The notes below the pieces were generated by a model. The model worked only from the letters and a program-made list of their open reading frames with translations. It searched no databases and was not told the DNA's origin. The position numbers were made by a program, and so were the translations under genes. This document shows positions 34,101 through 44,900 of a stretch of DNA of 64,000 nucleotides, piece after piece. Every line of letters begins with the position of its first letter. The stretch's first letter is position 1. Source of the stretch: Albifimbria verrucaria (taxonomy: Eukaryota > Ascomycota > Sordariomycetes > Hypocreales > Stachybotryaceae); the NCBI GenBank assembly GCA_020081605.1, contig JAHREC010000055.1:147333-211332 (forward strand), in the 5' to 3' direction.

Positions 34101-34170
34101 ACAAAGGCATGATGGAGGTGCCCACTGTTTCTTAGCCGTGATAACTCGGCCAATTCACCTAGTTGTCCAC
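31110..34170. repeat. Tandem duplication unit 2 (BRCT copy B with 5' flank)
   Basis: Second unit of the direct duplication, orientation as unit 1. Protein-level similarity outside the central tract is roughly half to two-thirds identical by eye, so the duplication is old. About 240 bp in the middle is far more alike (see findings). Confidence 0.85.
31134..33699 (-). pseudogene. BRCT-domain protein, copy B, broken in at least four places
   Basis: Reads as three long fragments: 33699-33391 (NPWANCQDWQSLL, the copy A N-terminus), 33499-32480, and 32227-31241, with a short one (32408-32208) between. The breaks lie near 33450, 32495, 32222 and 31258. At 32222 copy B has an 18-nt segment where copy A has 17. 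At 31258 the frame stops at LPTGT, but another frame continues with RCDDGDEIVWVMSISEK, matching the copy A C-terminus. An acidic Ser-rich insert (SSTESENSSESSIDDESKDS) is absent from copy A. The conserved upstream ORF of copy A has an in-frame stop here near 34070. More breaks than copy A, so probably a pseudogene, though sequencing indels may account for part. Confidence 0.6.
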
Positions 34171-34558
34171 ATGATCCTGTAAGAACGTATAGCGCTATGC
34201 TTTGGTGTGATATCCGGGAGTGACTTGATATCCACAAATGTAATGCCAATGAGCTTGTGAACTTCATAACAGATCTGTTGCTGTACAGTACAGTATTGCC
34301 TACTTAAGACACAATGCTCGTCTACCAATAGCCCGCAATCGGTGCTCACATACCTACCTCACGATACATTGCAGCGCTATACAGTCGCTGACTGAAGAAT
34401 CAGTCTTGGTACATGATTTCTTTGGTTGTAATTTGTCTTCTCTTTCGACTTGTGTATATCTATGCTTATACACGAGAAAACAAAACCACAATCCTCGGAC
34501 ATCACCACAACGTCCTCCCACCCCAAACGCCTCATTTCAATAAAGATAAGCCTGCTTG

Positions 34559-35276
34559 ATGCTCTCCGATATGTCGGCTCAGCCCATGTCAATAGAAAGC
34601 ACTATCACTACAGATTTTCCGATCGTCTTGAACGGAAATGGCGGTCCTGTAGGCCCTCCCGGGGCATCTAGACGCGCAACTGAAAAAGTCCGATGCCCTG
34701 GTTGTACCAGAACGTATAGCAAGAAGAGGTATTTGGATCGCCATATATCACAGGGTCAGTACACAATCTTAGAGCTCACGCTTCGCTCATCTACAGCCGT
34801 TAACCCGCCCATTGCAGTTCTCAACGGCTCCTTGTGCAGAGGCGAGCGCTGTCGGGCTGACCTTGTTCTTCAAAGCCAAACTTCTCAACGTCAAGCATAT
34901 GGTAAGGGAAGGTATTTGTATCCACGCCGTCCTTTTTCCCTCAACCGCAGCGACAGAAGCAGGATATCATTGTACAAAAGCCTGCTGAAACTTCGTACGT
35001 TTCAGACCCCTTACCGACCTCAAGAAACAGCTTGGTGACGCGTTGGAGTATCTGGCGCTGGTCGAGCAGAGATTATACATAGTAGAACAGTTGACCCAAC
35101 ACCCTGGTGCTGGTTATCAAGATCATCACTCGGTTCCTGGGAATGGAATTTCCAATGAGCACTCGCCTGCCATGGGAGAAGTTTATGACAACATCTCTCC
35201 ATCCGAGGAAGCAGAGCCAACTACTCAAGTTGAATGCGTCATGGATGCTGTGGAAGGTTGCTCAAACCTAAGATAA
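34559..35276 (+). CDS. Zinc-finger-like protein, three exons, 194 residues
   Basis: Exon 1 34559-34754 contains CPGCTRTYSKKRYLDRHISQ, the first half of a C2H2 finger. Intron 34755-34839 (GTCAGT/GTGCAG) and intron 34902-34950 (GTAAGG/CCGCAG, CTCAAC branch site) are in phase, and exon 3 is 34951-35276. Exon 3 needs one extra C in the CCCC at 35007-35010 to run from SYVSDPL into TDLKKQLGDALEYLALVEQ, a coiled-coil-like helix. With that base the exons sum to exactly 195 codons. The second zinc His is not evident, so metal binding is uncertain. The C-terminus is acidic. Function unknown. Confidence 0.6.
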
Positions 35277-35319
35277 ATGGCACATGCCAGTGGTAGCTTA
35301 CGTACCGCGAAGCTCAATT

Positions 35320-35844
35320 TGAACACTCTTCAAGTTGCCATCATGCTTATGTGGCGCTGATATTGAGCTTCCACACGGACGACACCATATAGCGCTTACA
35401 AAGTGCTTACCATGTTGTGCATATCGTGTCATTTTGGTGGCCAATCAAAGAGGCGCCGAATCTATTTATCACGACCGGCGAAGCTATAATGCACTATGTG
35501 GAAGTGACCAATACATCATCTCGGACGAGCGGTGGAAAATAACATGCGTTTCGACTTCACGGCTACCCGGAGAAGAGTGAAGAATTACATGGGAGTTTGT
35601 TTGGTCTATCGTCAGCTCAGAGGTGGAGAGGGCCATAGCTCACGGACTTTTCATTTCGGACCATCTCGAAGACAACCTCGTTCGCTATGAGATGTTCATT
35701 GATCAAGGGCACTCGCTCGATGAAAACGCAATTTTCTTTCCCATTAAATCGCTGTATGGCATATACCTGATATCTCCCGTGCGGTCCAGAGAGGGAAAGG
35801 AATGCCGCCATCTGCACATCTGGAGCCACACTATGCGCTTCTGA
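35320..35844 (+). pseudogene. Interrupted ORF of unknown family
   Basis: One frame carries two open stretches separated only by a TGA at 35578-35580. The downstream part (ITWEFVWSIVSSEVERAIAH, then LEDNLVRYEMFIDQGHSL) looks strongly protein-like; the upstream part contains SIYHDRRSYNALCG. Reading through the TGA would need one substitution, for example CGA to TGA, a C-to-T change. No start codon with a good context was found and no family is recognised. A splice solution was not found, so this may be a remnant or a 3' exon whose 5' part is missing. Confidence 0.4.
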
Positions 35845-36598
35845 AAAGTACTAAGGGAGCGCGGACCGTGTGATTTTGAGGCAGCTGATGCTTTCTTTTC
35901 AGCTATCCTACACAATCGTTTAATTTGTCCATAGTCAATCATTTTCGATCGTGCAAAGTTTCCTATGACAAGATGTCAACTAAAGCCTTGAGCGATCTGG
36001 ACTGGTCACCTATTTGCCAACCTCTTGCTTGTGCACACGATTTCATGGTCCAGTGTGCCAAGTTTTGACTGAGCTAGCTATGTAGGGTTGTACGGATTCT
36101 TCAGTACTCTGCGTAGAGCATAAATTGTAACATTACACACATTGGGCTCACACTTCACAACCGTCTATCGAGCGATCAAAACAGATCCGTATGACTTGAA
36201 CCAAGCCCCGTTAAACAGAAATCCAAACTGAATACAGCCTCCATATATTCATACTACGTAGCTTATATTGTTTAGACCACTAGTTGTCCATCAAGTGGGC
36301 TGGTCTGACCTAGTGTGTTTGCGAAAACGGAGTCACGATGGATACCCACCAAAGCCACCCACACACTGGAGGAAGAGGGAGGGAAAGGAGGGCTGGAGGG
36401 AGGCGGAAATAGAGTCTATGCCGGTGAAATGACACACAGTCGCATACATACATTCAGCCACCACGTTTGACAAGTGCCCCTTCGGCTCATTATAAAGAGA
36501 GTGTTACTACCCAGCCTTGTTACGACAGCAGAGTCCCCCTTGTGAAAGGAAATTTCTCCATTAACTCTCTCAGAAGATTAGGGTCCTACATATCGACT

Positions 36599-36814
36599 AT
36601 GTATTTAAGCCATATCATAGCTTCATTAGGATTGGCCACTGCAGCACTGGCGTGCAATTACGGCCAATACGCATGTGGAAACCGGGATGGTGCTCCAGCG
36701 CCGGACGGCGCAATATATAACTGCGATAACATGGAACAATGGCATCTTTCGGCCAAATGTGGTGGACCTACCTGTTGCGTTCAGCGCAAAGCGTCATCTT
36801 ATTGTGTGTGTTGA
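36599..36814 (+). CDS. Small secreted cysteine-rich protein, 71 residues, candidate effector
   Basis: From ATG at 36599 the protein has a clean signal peptide (MYLSHIIASLGLATAALA, cleavage expected before CNYGQ) and a mature part of about 53 residues with eight cysteines, including a CC pair and a terminal CVC. Small, Cys-rich, single-exon secreted proteins of this kind are typical fungal effectors or surface proteins; no specific family recognised and no activity claimed. The longer frame from 36467 adds an unlikely N-terminal extension that would bury the signal peptide, so the internal ATG is preferred. Confidence 0.7.
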   Translation: MYLSHIIASLGLATAALACNYGQYACGNRDGAPAPDGAIYNCDNMEQWHLSAKCGGPTCCVQRKASSYCVC

Positions 36815-38223
36815 ACTTGAACTGTGTCGTGGTGGGGAGGGCATGCGTATGGAAGCGTCAAGTCAATGTCAGAGACAACAAATGGGTTGTTTATTCATAT
36901 ATTTTACGGTATGGCACTAGTTTGTTGTTAAAATAACAAGAATACAAATGAGCAAAAAAATAAATAGATAATGAAGTCAAGTATTATGAAAAAAAAATTT
37001 GTCAAGAGGCACAAAGGTCAGTTGAGCGCTTTATTTGAGCATACGCCAATACATCACGATCTGATTACTCTACAGCGACGGTGTGACGCCTTGCATGTTT
37101 CTTGTTGCTAGTTCCATGAGTTGAATGCTTTTTCACAGAGATGAAGCCGCGTGGAAGATTATACGACGATATTCATAGGAAACATGACCTAATAGCGGCA
37201 TGATGGCGGTGCCTCTATCTTCGTGGTCTCACGGACGATAAACAACCGCTCTCATTCAATAAAGTGTGCTACTGTACATACAATACAAAACTGGAATACT
37301 GAACGTAGACAATACGAATTCATTTTTCGTGGGAACGCTTTCTAACTCGCTTCTTAACACGGTACATCAACCTTGCCCACCAGATGCTCCAGGTCGCTCC
37401 CTGTCACAATGCAAGTGGGCTACCCTGGAGCACTGGGCGTGATCACGATCTGCACCAGGCTGTCAACGGATGTCGAGCTATGACAGCTACTAGAGCGTGT
37501 GCGAAGCATGAATGGTATGTTCAATTGCTGCATATATTATGGTCATTTGTTATGTATAGTAACACCGTAAAGTTGCGATATACCCGTACTAGTGCGTGTC
37601 TGTAAGGTTGAGTGACCATGATGGGAAGGCATAGTGAGCCTGACAGTACATAATTAAGCAGCGAGAATAGAACTTGTTAGTTTGCCAACGGCCTATAGAG
37701 ACGATTGTTTTGACATGCTTGAATTCATTGTCAGAGCCAGGGCCGTGCAACCTTGTTGAAGTGTTCTCCTACCACCCCTTTACACAGGCGAAATCAGACT
37801 GTCCATTCCTTCACCAAAGTGCCAGCCTCTCTTATGTTCAAAGATGGTTAACGCCGTATGAACGTCGCTGTATGAACGTCGCTACAGTACTACAATAGAT
37901 GCTTGTACTGTAGGATCGGCTCATTGTTTTGTGAGAGCATGCCCCTGCCATCCAAAGTCTGTCGCACCAGCTCCTGAGCCAACGCCGTTAAGACCGGCCC
38001 CAGGGCCAGACCGGTGGCATGCCATGGCACGCGATGGAGAACAACCCTTCATATCACAGCGCTAATGCGTGTAATGAGGAATCGAACCCGCTCACGCTCC
38101 AATGGGGCCCACAACCATTAGTTCATTTCATTTTCATTTTACAATCGACCTTCACTTTTGCTCGATGCTGTCCACATTTGTGGAGTAACTACTGAATTCA
38201 CAACGCTTTCCAGTATCTTCACT
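36815..38223. other. Intergenic
   Basis: A-rich around 36925-37005. Short ORFs only. On the minus strand an isolated GGTTCGATTCC (about 38083-38093) resembles a tRNA B-box; no tRNA could be folded. Confidence 0.45.
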
Positions 38224-39184
38224 ATGGCCCCTCTCTTGGACAAATCGAGTCAAGGCCAAATACCGTCAGTTAAGTACAAAAGCATCGCGACGACAATGGT
38301 CAGAGCACGTCCGCTCATCATTCTCACAAATTGTCTTTAGACGGAAAAAGTCGAACTCATTATCTACTCATGAAGCACTATATCCCAATAACTCCCGGCG
38401 GTCAAGCGCACATCTATCCGACACATGGTGTTCCGCCTCTAGCCCATCATATTCGCCTGATCAAGGTCCCACATGTTCACCCGCAAAACAGGAGCTCAGC
38501 TCCCCGAATGCAGGCCCAATGCTTCAGAGGCAAATACACCACCCATCTCTACCTACCTACCTGCCACCCGCACCCTCTTCAGCAGAAAAGCCCATACCGT
38601 TGCCAAATAATGCACGGTCCGGAACGCCAACACCTGGACGCAAGATAGCTATACCATTGCCTGCTTTATTACCGGCATCTATTGCTGAAGCGTTGAACCA
38701 GAATACGAAAGATTCAGAAGTAACCAGAGAAGCTCTCCAGAAGACCGGAAAAAGCCTTCAGTCAGACATTTCCAATGTACATAGGCACACCGTGGAAACT
38801 GACAACAACGTCAAAGAATTATGTGGAAAAGTGGCTGCTTTGCAAGATGCAATGCAGGAACTTAAGTTCATGATGGAAGAAATAGCTAGCAAGAAAAATG
38901 ACAATATGGCATCCGAAGCGGCACCGAGGAGCCCTATAGGAGAGGAGATAAATGGGCAAACGGACAGTAACCCGAGAGACTTTACAATGGAAGAACTTGT
39001 GCAGGTCCTCAAAGAGCACTTTGGCGGAGGACAGGTCAGCAAAGGTAAAGGTCCTACGGTTCCTAGGCCAGCAGAGGGACCTGTGACGCGAGCAAAGGCT
39101 GCCATGAACAGTCAGCAAAAGCAAAGGGCAAAGGGCAACAGAATAGGGAAGAGTCAGCCGAAAAGAGCTCGGCGGAAGCGATAA
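38224..39184 (+). CDS. Coiled-coil protein with basic tail, two exons, 294 residues
   Basis: Exon 1 is 38224-38264 (MAPLLDKSSQGQIP), the intron 38265-38340 (GTCAGT/CTTTAG), exon 2 38341-39184; the join gives an unbroken 294-residue frame. The N-terminal third is Ser/Pro-rich and disordered. The centre (about residues 150-215) is helical with heptad-like Leu/Val/Met spacing (VKELCGKVAALQDAMQELKF). The C-terminus is strongly basic (QKQRAKGNRIGKSQPKRARR), a likely nuclear-localisation or nucleic-acid-binding tail. No named family. The next gene (39826) is also a short coiled-coil protein on the same strand. Confidence 0.68.
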
Positions 39185-39825
39185 GCTTGAGGAAAGATCA
39201 AATACATCATGATGCTTGAAGTTGAAGACTACATACAATTCTGGAAACCTGTACAATACCGCATTTTACAAATCGAGAGTAATGAGAAAATACACATATA
39301 CCCATCCTTGCTATTCTTGCATTTCACGCAGAAGATGACGGTGGAGATAGAACATACGACTCTCAATGCTCTTAGCTCATGGTTGGTTGACCGTAAGTGT
39401 ACGACCCGCTCGACGTATTTACACGATCCACTCCAGCATGGTGCGAACATGGCCCCCATGCCCCATGCTGCATTGGATCTGTGGGTCGAAATGATCTGCA
39501 TGGCTTAAACTGGTCCGTGACCATCAGCAGGAGATCTGTAAATTGATATTCCTAGCTGCAGTTGGTGGGTGGGATGAAGTGCGTGATATGAAAGTCAGCC
39601 ACTCTCAAGCGAAAGTTTATCCCCCACCCGGCAGGTTCCATTCAGTGTTGTGGAGATTGTGAAATGTCTCCTACATCTTGCATTTGAGGATGTTCATTGC
39701 CGATGACTGCTCCGAAGACTTGTGTGTATAAGTACAGCGTATGTAACTCACTGGGCTGAAAAGACCTGAGTAAATGGAAGCGTTCTTCAGCGATCACAAA
39801 TACTGTATCAGCCCATCAATCCCCA
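39185..39825. other. Intergenic between two coiled-coil genes
   Basis: Short ORFs on both strands, none supported. Confidence 0.5.
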
Positions 39826-40194
39826 ATGACTACTCGAGGTGGAAAAGTAGCCTATGATCCAGTCAAGGATCAATACACTAGTCCTGTGCCAGAGGAGTCC
39901 CCACCGCAGGTAATGAACAACTATCTACTTTGGCGCGACGGCGCTGACTCTAAGTAGCCTAGCCCCCAAGGAACACGAGCAAGAAGCGATACAGCATCGC
40001 GAGTCAGCGTGGAAAGATCACTCGAGCATACTCGAGCAGATCTTGAAAGGGTAAAACAGTACTACGACAAATTATTACAAGAATACCTTGAGTTGCAAGA
40101 GGAAAAACAAGCCATGAAGGCCAACATGGCGCAGGAATGCGCAAGACTGAACGAACTGCTGCTTCGAGTATCAAGGAAGGATTCACGAACTTGA
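39826..40194 (+). CDS. Short coiled-coil protein, two exons, about 106 residues
   Basis: Exon 1 is 39826-39909 (MTTRGGKVAYDPVKD), the intron 39910-39957 (48 nt, GTAATG/AAGTAG) and exon 2 39958-40194. A basic stretch (GTRARSDTASR) precedes a long amphipathic helix (ADLERVKQYYDKLLQEYLEL, then EEKQAMKANMAQECARLNEL). The frame stops at 40194, but another frame at once continues the heptad pattern (RIHELEEQLKRK, stop about 40216), so the true C-terminus may lie there if two bases are missing in the CTTCG region. It lacks the bZIP basic-region signature. Confidence 0.58.
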
Positions 40195-41162
40195 AGAGCA
40201 ATTAAAAAGAAAATGAAGAAAGTTAAAGCTTAAAAGCAAAGATGAGATTGGGATTTACAATGCAACGACACTTGAAGATATTCCGAGCACAAGAATGCAA
40301 CATGAAGGATCATTATGCGGTATAATGGCGGTCATTTAAATCATGGATTTTATGGGAGTTTGGAATAAATAGTCTGTACCTTAACCGTTCATTTTAGCCC
40401 CGCAAAGGATTAAATGAACATCCGGAATTAACCTAGGTGTAACCCCAAAGATGTGCAAGAAGTTGGGCAGAGGCTGACGATAAATAAATGGCGGGATACA
40501 GTACTGTACGAATCTGAAATTGATCTTGAACGAGACTCTACCCGATGAATGAAGAAGGTCGTGAATCTTTAAGAGCCCAAAGAAAATGATATCTCGATCC
40601 TGACATGAGGTGCTTCATCGGACAGCGCATTCTTTGTTGCCATAGCCTTGCCTTCGAAACCCAGCACGGCAGGCATGCTTATCTTTTGCGATAGCTATTG
40701 CTGCGATCACGAATCGTGTTTCATTCGCCCACCAATCGTTATGCAGGTTGCTTCCCAACCTCAGGCTATTGTGTCCGTGCCCCGCGCTGCTGCCTAGTCT
40801 ATTGACTGTCTGGCCATAGAATCTAGCAGCCTATGACTGTTGTACTCTATTTTTTCACGCCCCGAAAAGATTAATTCGCCCGTAGCAACCTCCCAGCTTC
40901 GTGAGATCGCATCAGCTCCACCGCGTCTCGCATAAGTCTTCGCCATTGGCTAAATCTCCGGGATCCTTGAAGGCCAAGCGCGTTCGCGCCCGTACCTCCT
41001 ACCATCGCGTCGCGAATCCACCCACGAACAACCGGGCTCACTCAAGCCCTACGACAACGATAACAGCTTTCAATTTCCTACATTCGTTGCGAAGTGAGAT
41101 TGGCTTCAACTTGAAGCATTCGAACTAAAACTGTGTGCCAGCACACTGACCTTGTTCGAGAA
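40195..41162. other. Intergenic; promoter region of the chromodomain gene
   Basis: No gene supported. The last 250 bp may be 5' UTR or an upstream exon. Confidence 0.45.
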
Positions 41163-41979
41163 GATGGCCAGGAGGAACCTCGCCGGAGCAGGTCACCGAA
41201 CGATGTCACCAGAAGGAGGTCTGGCAGAGTCAAGGCCGCCGAAAATAATGCCCAGAACGCGACAAAACGATCCGACGCTGGTGCTCACGTCACTGTGAAC
41301 GAGGAGTTCAGGGTCACTGGGGACGAGCCCAGATCCAACAAGGAACTCGAGAACAACTCAGTGGTCCCCGAAACCCCTCTTGCGTCTGACAAGAACGTCT
41401 CCGAGTCTAATCCCGCCGATCAGCCTAAACCTGGAGAACCCCAGCCCCAAGGCAAGGTTGGTCAGTCAAAACCTAACGGTGTTGTTGACGATGAACCGGC
41501 GAAGCTCGACGACGAAGAAGCCGCCAAACCTGGTCCCGCCTCTGACGACAACGTCTTTGAGATCGAGCGTCTTGCCTCCCATCGCGTCAACAAGGACACT
41601 TCCACCGTCGACTTCTTCGTCCAGTGGGTGGGCACTGCTACGAGCTGGGAGCCCGAGCGCGAACTGCAGCTCCAGGTCCCCGACTTAGTCTTCGAGTATT
41701 GGGAGGCCCTAGGCGGTCGCGAAAAGGCTACTGATCTCGAGGAATTTCACGTCTTCCGTATCCTCGAATCGACCGTCGACCCGCCCCGGTACCGCGTCCA
41801 GTGGGTTGGCTACCGAGACACTACTGCCGACACCACCTGGGAGTCTGAGGGCCTTTCTGCGACGTGTCGCGCCCATAGCCCTGGGACTTTACGAGTCATC
41901 CCACAAGAAGCGCTCGGCGAAAGGCGAGCCTGGCAGACCAAGCAAGAAACTCAAAATCTCGTGGAAGTCGACTCGATGA
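41163..41979 (+). CDS. Double-chromodomain protein with AT-hook-like tail
   Basis: Chromatin reader. An acidic, Pro-rich N-terminal region is followed by two chromodomains: first FEIERLASHR, FFVQWVG, TSWEPE; second FHVFRILES, YRVQWVGY, TTWESE. Both keep the aromatic cage residues that bind methyl-lysine (Phe/Trp/Trp). The upstream frame ends at 42056 after unlikely sequence, but the +1 frame entered near 41851 gives FLRRVAPIALGLY, the expected closing chromodomain helix, then KGEPGRPSKKLK, an AT-hook-like motif, with a stop at 41977-41979. So a one-base change (an extra G at about 41849) is inferred. The start is uncertain: ATG at 41163 has a strong context but needs another one-base correction near 41186; the main frame itself has no ATG. 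Confidence 0.72.
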
Positions 41980-44900
41980 AGCACCAAGTGGTTGTCGGTT
42001 TGATATTGGCCCGATGCACTTCACAGCTCATGGCCGCTTCTTGTATGGTAGCCTAGGATAATGAGAGTGTCGTCAAGATTTATCAGAAGAAGATGTCGAT
42101 GCAGCTGAAGTCAATAGTCATAGCTATTCTGGTAACGAGATTTGACCATAAGGCAACAACAAACCCCAACGCGCCACCTTGACTGGGCAAGGCATGGTAT
42201 GACTGAGCGTCTATCGAGAAAGAGTTTGAGGGAACGGATGCGCAGCAGGCTTTAACGCGCGACATCCCGATACAGACTAAGGCTCTTATCCGTCGGCTTT
42301 GATGTGAGGGCTGTCAATGTTGAGCATGAACGGGCATTTGAGCTTGATAGAGCCCTCAAGTTGGGTAGACAAAGAACGGAATCACTACACAGCCAGCCCC
42401 CGAGTGCCGGATAAACTTTATTAACCACGTGTGCTATTAGGGATTTAAGTCGTAGAAGCAATACTTTATACTTGAACAAACATGCTCAAAGTCAAAGAGT
42501 ACCTGCCCACATTCTGTCTGTAGTCAGTTCATACCTTGCAACTTGTTAAGCTTCGTGTTGCAATTCTCGGACACAGCTTGCACTACAGCAAAAAGGACAA
42601 CAGCACATGAGCGGCCATGCAATGAGACGATAGCTCTTACACAGCATATGTGGAGGTCAAATGAATCCTTGCGCTGATACGTTCTTCTTCCAGCAAGCAC
42701 AGGTAGGATTCTCTTGCGGTAGGCACCTGTTCATAACCAAGTGCGGGGATGAGAATTGTTTCCCAGAGAATCAGGCTTGGGATAAAGATAAACTATTATG
42801 GCGAACAATGCATATGTACAGGCAATGCAGAGGATAGAATCAATCCATCGTACCTGCTTTGTCGTTGCGACGTAAGTCGCCTCCTAAACAAGTGGGATGA
42901 GATTCATCGCATCGTGATGAGACAAGGGTTGGTGAATGGAAACGATGAAAGAAAAGTGCTATGTCAGCTGTGCCTAGCACCCAGGGATTCGTAGACAAGG
43001 AGCACGAGATGCTTCTATCGCAAATAGAACCTCGTTTCCAGAGCGTTAACACCACTTCACATGAGTTGAGGGTGTCCAGAACATCACAATTTGGACCATG
43101 AAACTCTTCAAAGTACCCCATAATTGAATAAGCGCGTCTGTTGTCTCGATGACGAAAATGGGGACGCAACGCAAAGTCAATACAGTAAAGTAGAATTTGA
43201 ATGGCTGATGGCAAGAAAGGAGTATGGTTTCCAACAGTATTTCACTTGCAATAACGGTTACAATCACCGAGTAAGCTGCATGCCCATGTTAGGACGGTGC
43301 AGCGGCCGACCGAAGTGTGGAGTTGTCACTGAGGTTTGCTAGTGCCACGTAGGGTTGCCGAAGGAAACACATTCACGAGGACTCGACTTACAGAAAGAGA
43401 GTGGAGAATACATTCAAGGTATACAAGCCTCAAGCAATTGCAGTATATACATAGAAAAAGACATGAATAAGATAAAAAGACTCCCACCAGTAGTACATGT
43501 AATTCAAACCGGACAATAGGAAAATAGAAAGAAATCCACAACCCCAAAGAATAATGAGATAAGGAGATATCGTCTCTGCTAATGCCTTCCAAAATGATGC
43601 CACAAACTCTTGGCCGGAACGCTTGTTCAATCCGTGTCACGCCTGAACGCCTATTGGAACAGAATGAAGTTTGAGAGTAAGCAGAAGGAAAGACAACGAA
43701 TGAAAGAGTACCAATGGCCACAGGCCATAAAGTCGTATCAATGCTTGGTGTCTTGTGTCGATCCATAACTTTATATTCATACACGTAGCAACGATGCCGA
43801 TGAGGCATTGTTGCAACATCCGTCACTGATGGACCATAGATGTGAGGCCATGTCCTGCCGGCTAGTGGTCGCGTAACATGGCAAAATTCGTTGATCCTGG
43901 ACAGTGATGCCAATTATTCTTAGTGATCGTAAGACGTCATTGTATTGACCCAGCTTCCAGAGTTGGGTAGCTTCATCGTCAGGATTGGAATTACACCCGT
44001 AAACTGCTCCCGTAGCCACTTGGAATGCTTAGAGCCCGACTTTTATTCACCGTTTGTGCTGCGACTCATGGAGAATGTGACTTGGCAGCGGGTAAGTGTG
44101 ATGACACTCGTGGATTATTCGGGTGATCTTGCGTGGCGTAGGTGGAAAGAACAAGGTCGATTAAAAGAGACCCAGGCGTCTCTCGTAACGATAGGAAGTT
44201 GATTAGATCCCTTACAGGATCGTCAACATGAGGGTGTTAGAACCGGCCATCATGAAAGCTGATGCCATCCCATGACTGGACAGAAGCCAAGAGATTTGAT
44301 AACATAGCGGACCACGAATGTCCTCAAATGGCTGATGTCAAAGCATGCCTTGATCCTCGCCGCCGGGTGTAGTGAAGGCTAAGATGTTCTTGCTGCGTCG
44401 AGGTAAATGTTGTCCGGCATACTGATAGTGTTGAATAAAAATAAAAATAAAAAAAGCGTTCTGGCGCCGTGGAGAAAAATAGTAGTATACACGCCAATTA
44501 TACAGCTGGAATCGAGATCAGCCATAAAATCGGCTGTAGAATCCTCAAAACCGCAATTGCCGTTTGATGCCCAATGCATTGTAGCGATTTTGAGGTACTC
44601 GCATCGCTCCCGGTCATGCATTTACACGGCTTATGCTTCCATTCTTGTACTCTTGCCGGTCAAACCCCTCGGAACTGGTCGCATGGTGGAGAAGACACCA
44701 GCGTTTCGGACAGTTTCCTACAGGGAGTTGTGAAGTAGTGAAAGCTCGACGGTCGATGTGGGAGTCATGTTCGAAATAAGGTGTCGGGTCTGAGAACCCT
44801 TTTGCCCTTAGCTGCAGGTGATGTATTCACGCAACTGGGACTTTATAGTGATGCTGAGTGGAGATGTCGATTGCCTGTCGTTCTCTATGCAGAGACGTTA

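Noticed and set aside
38060..38125. tRNA gene on the minus strand
   Set aside because: GGTTCGATTCC matches a B-box, and a TTGTGGG stretch resembles a His anticodon loop, but no A-box, D-arm or closed acceptor stem could be formed.
39826..40194. bZIP transcription factor
   Set aside because: There is a basic stretch and a coiled coil, but not the N-x7-R basic-region signature with correct spacing to the leucine heptads.
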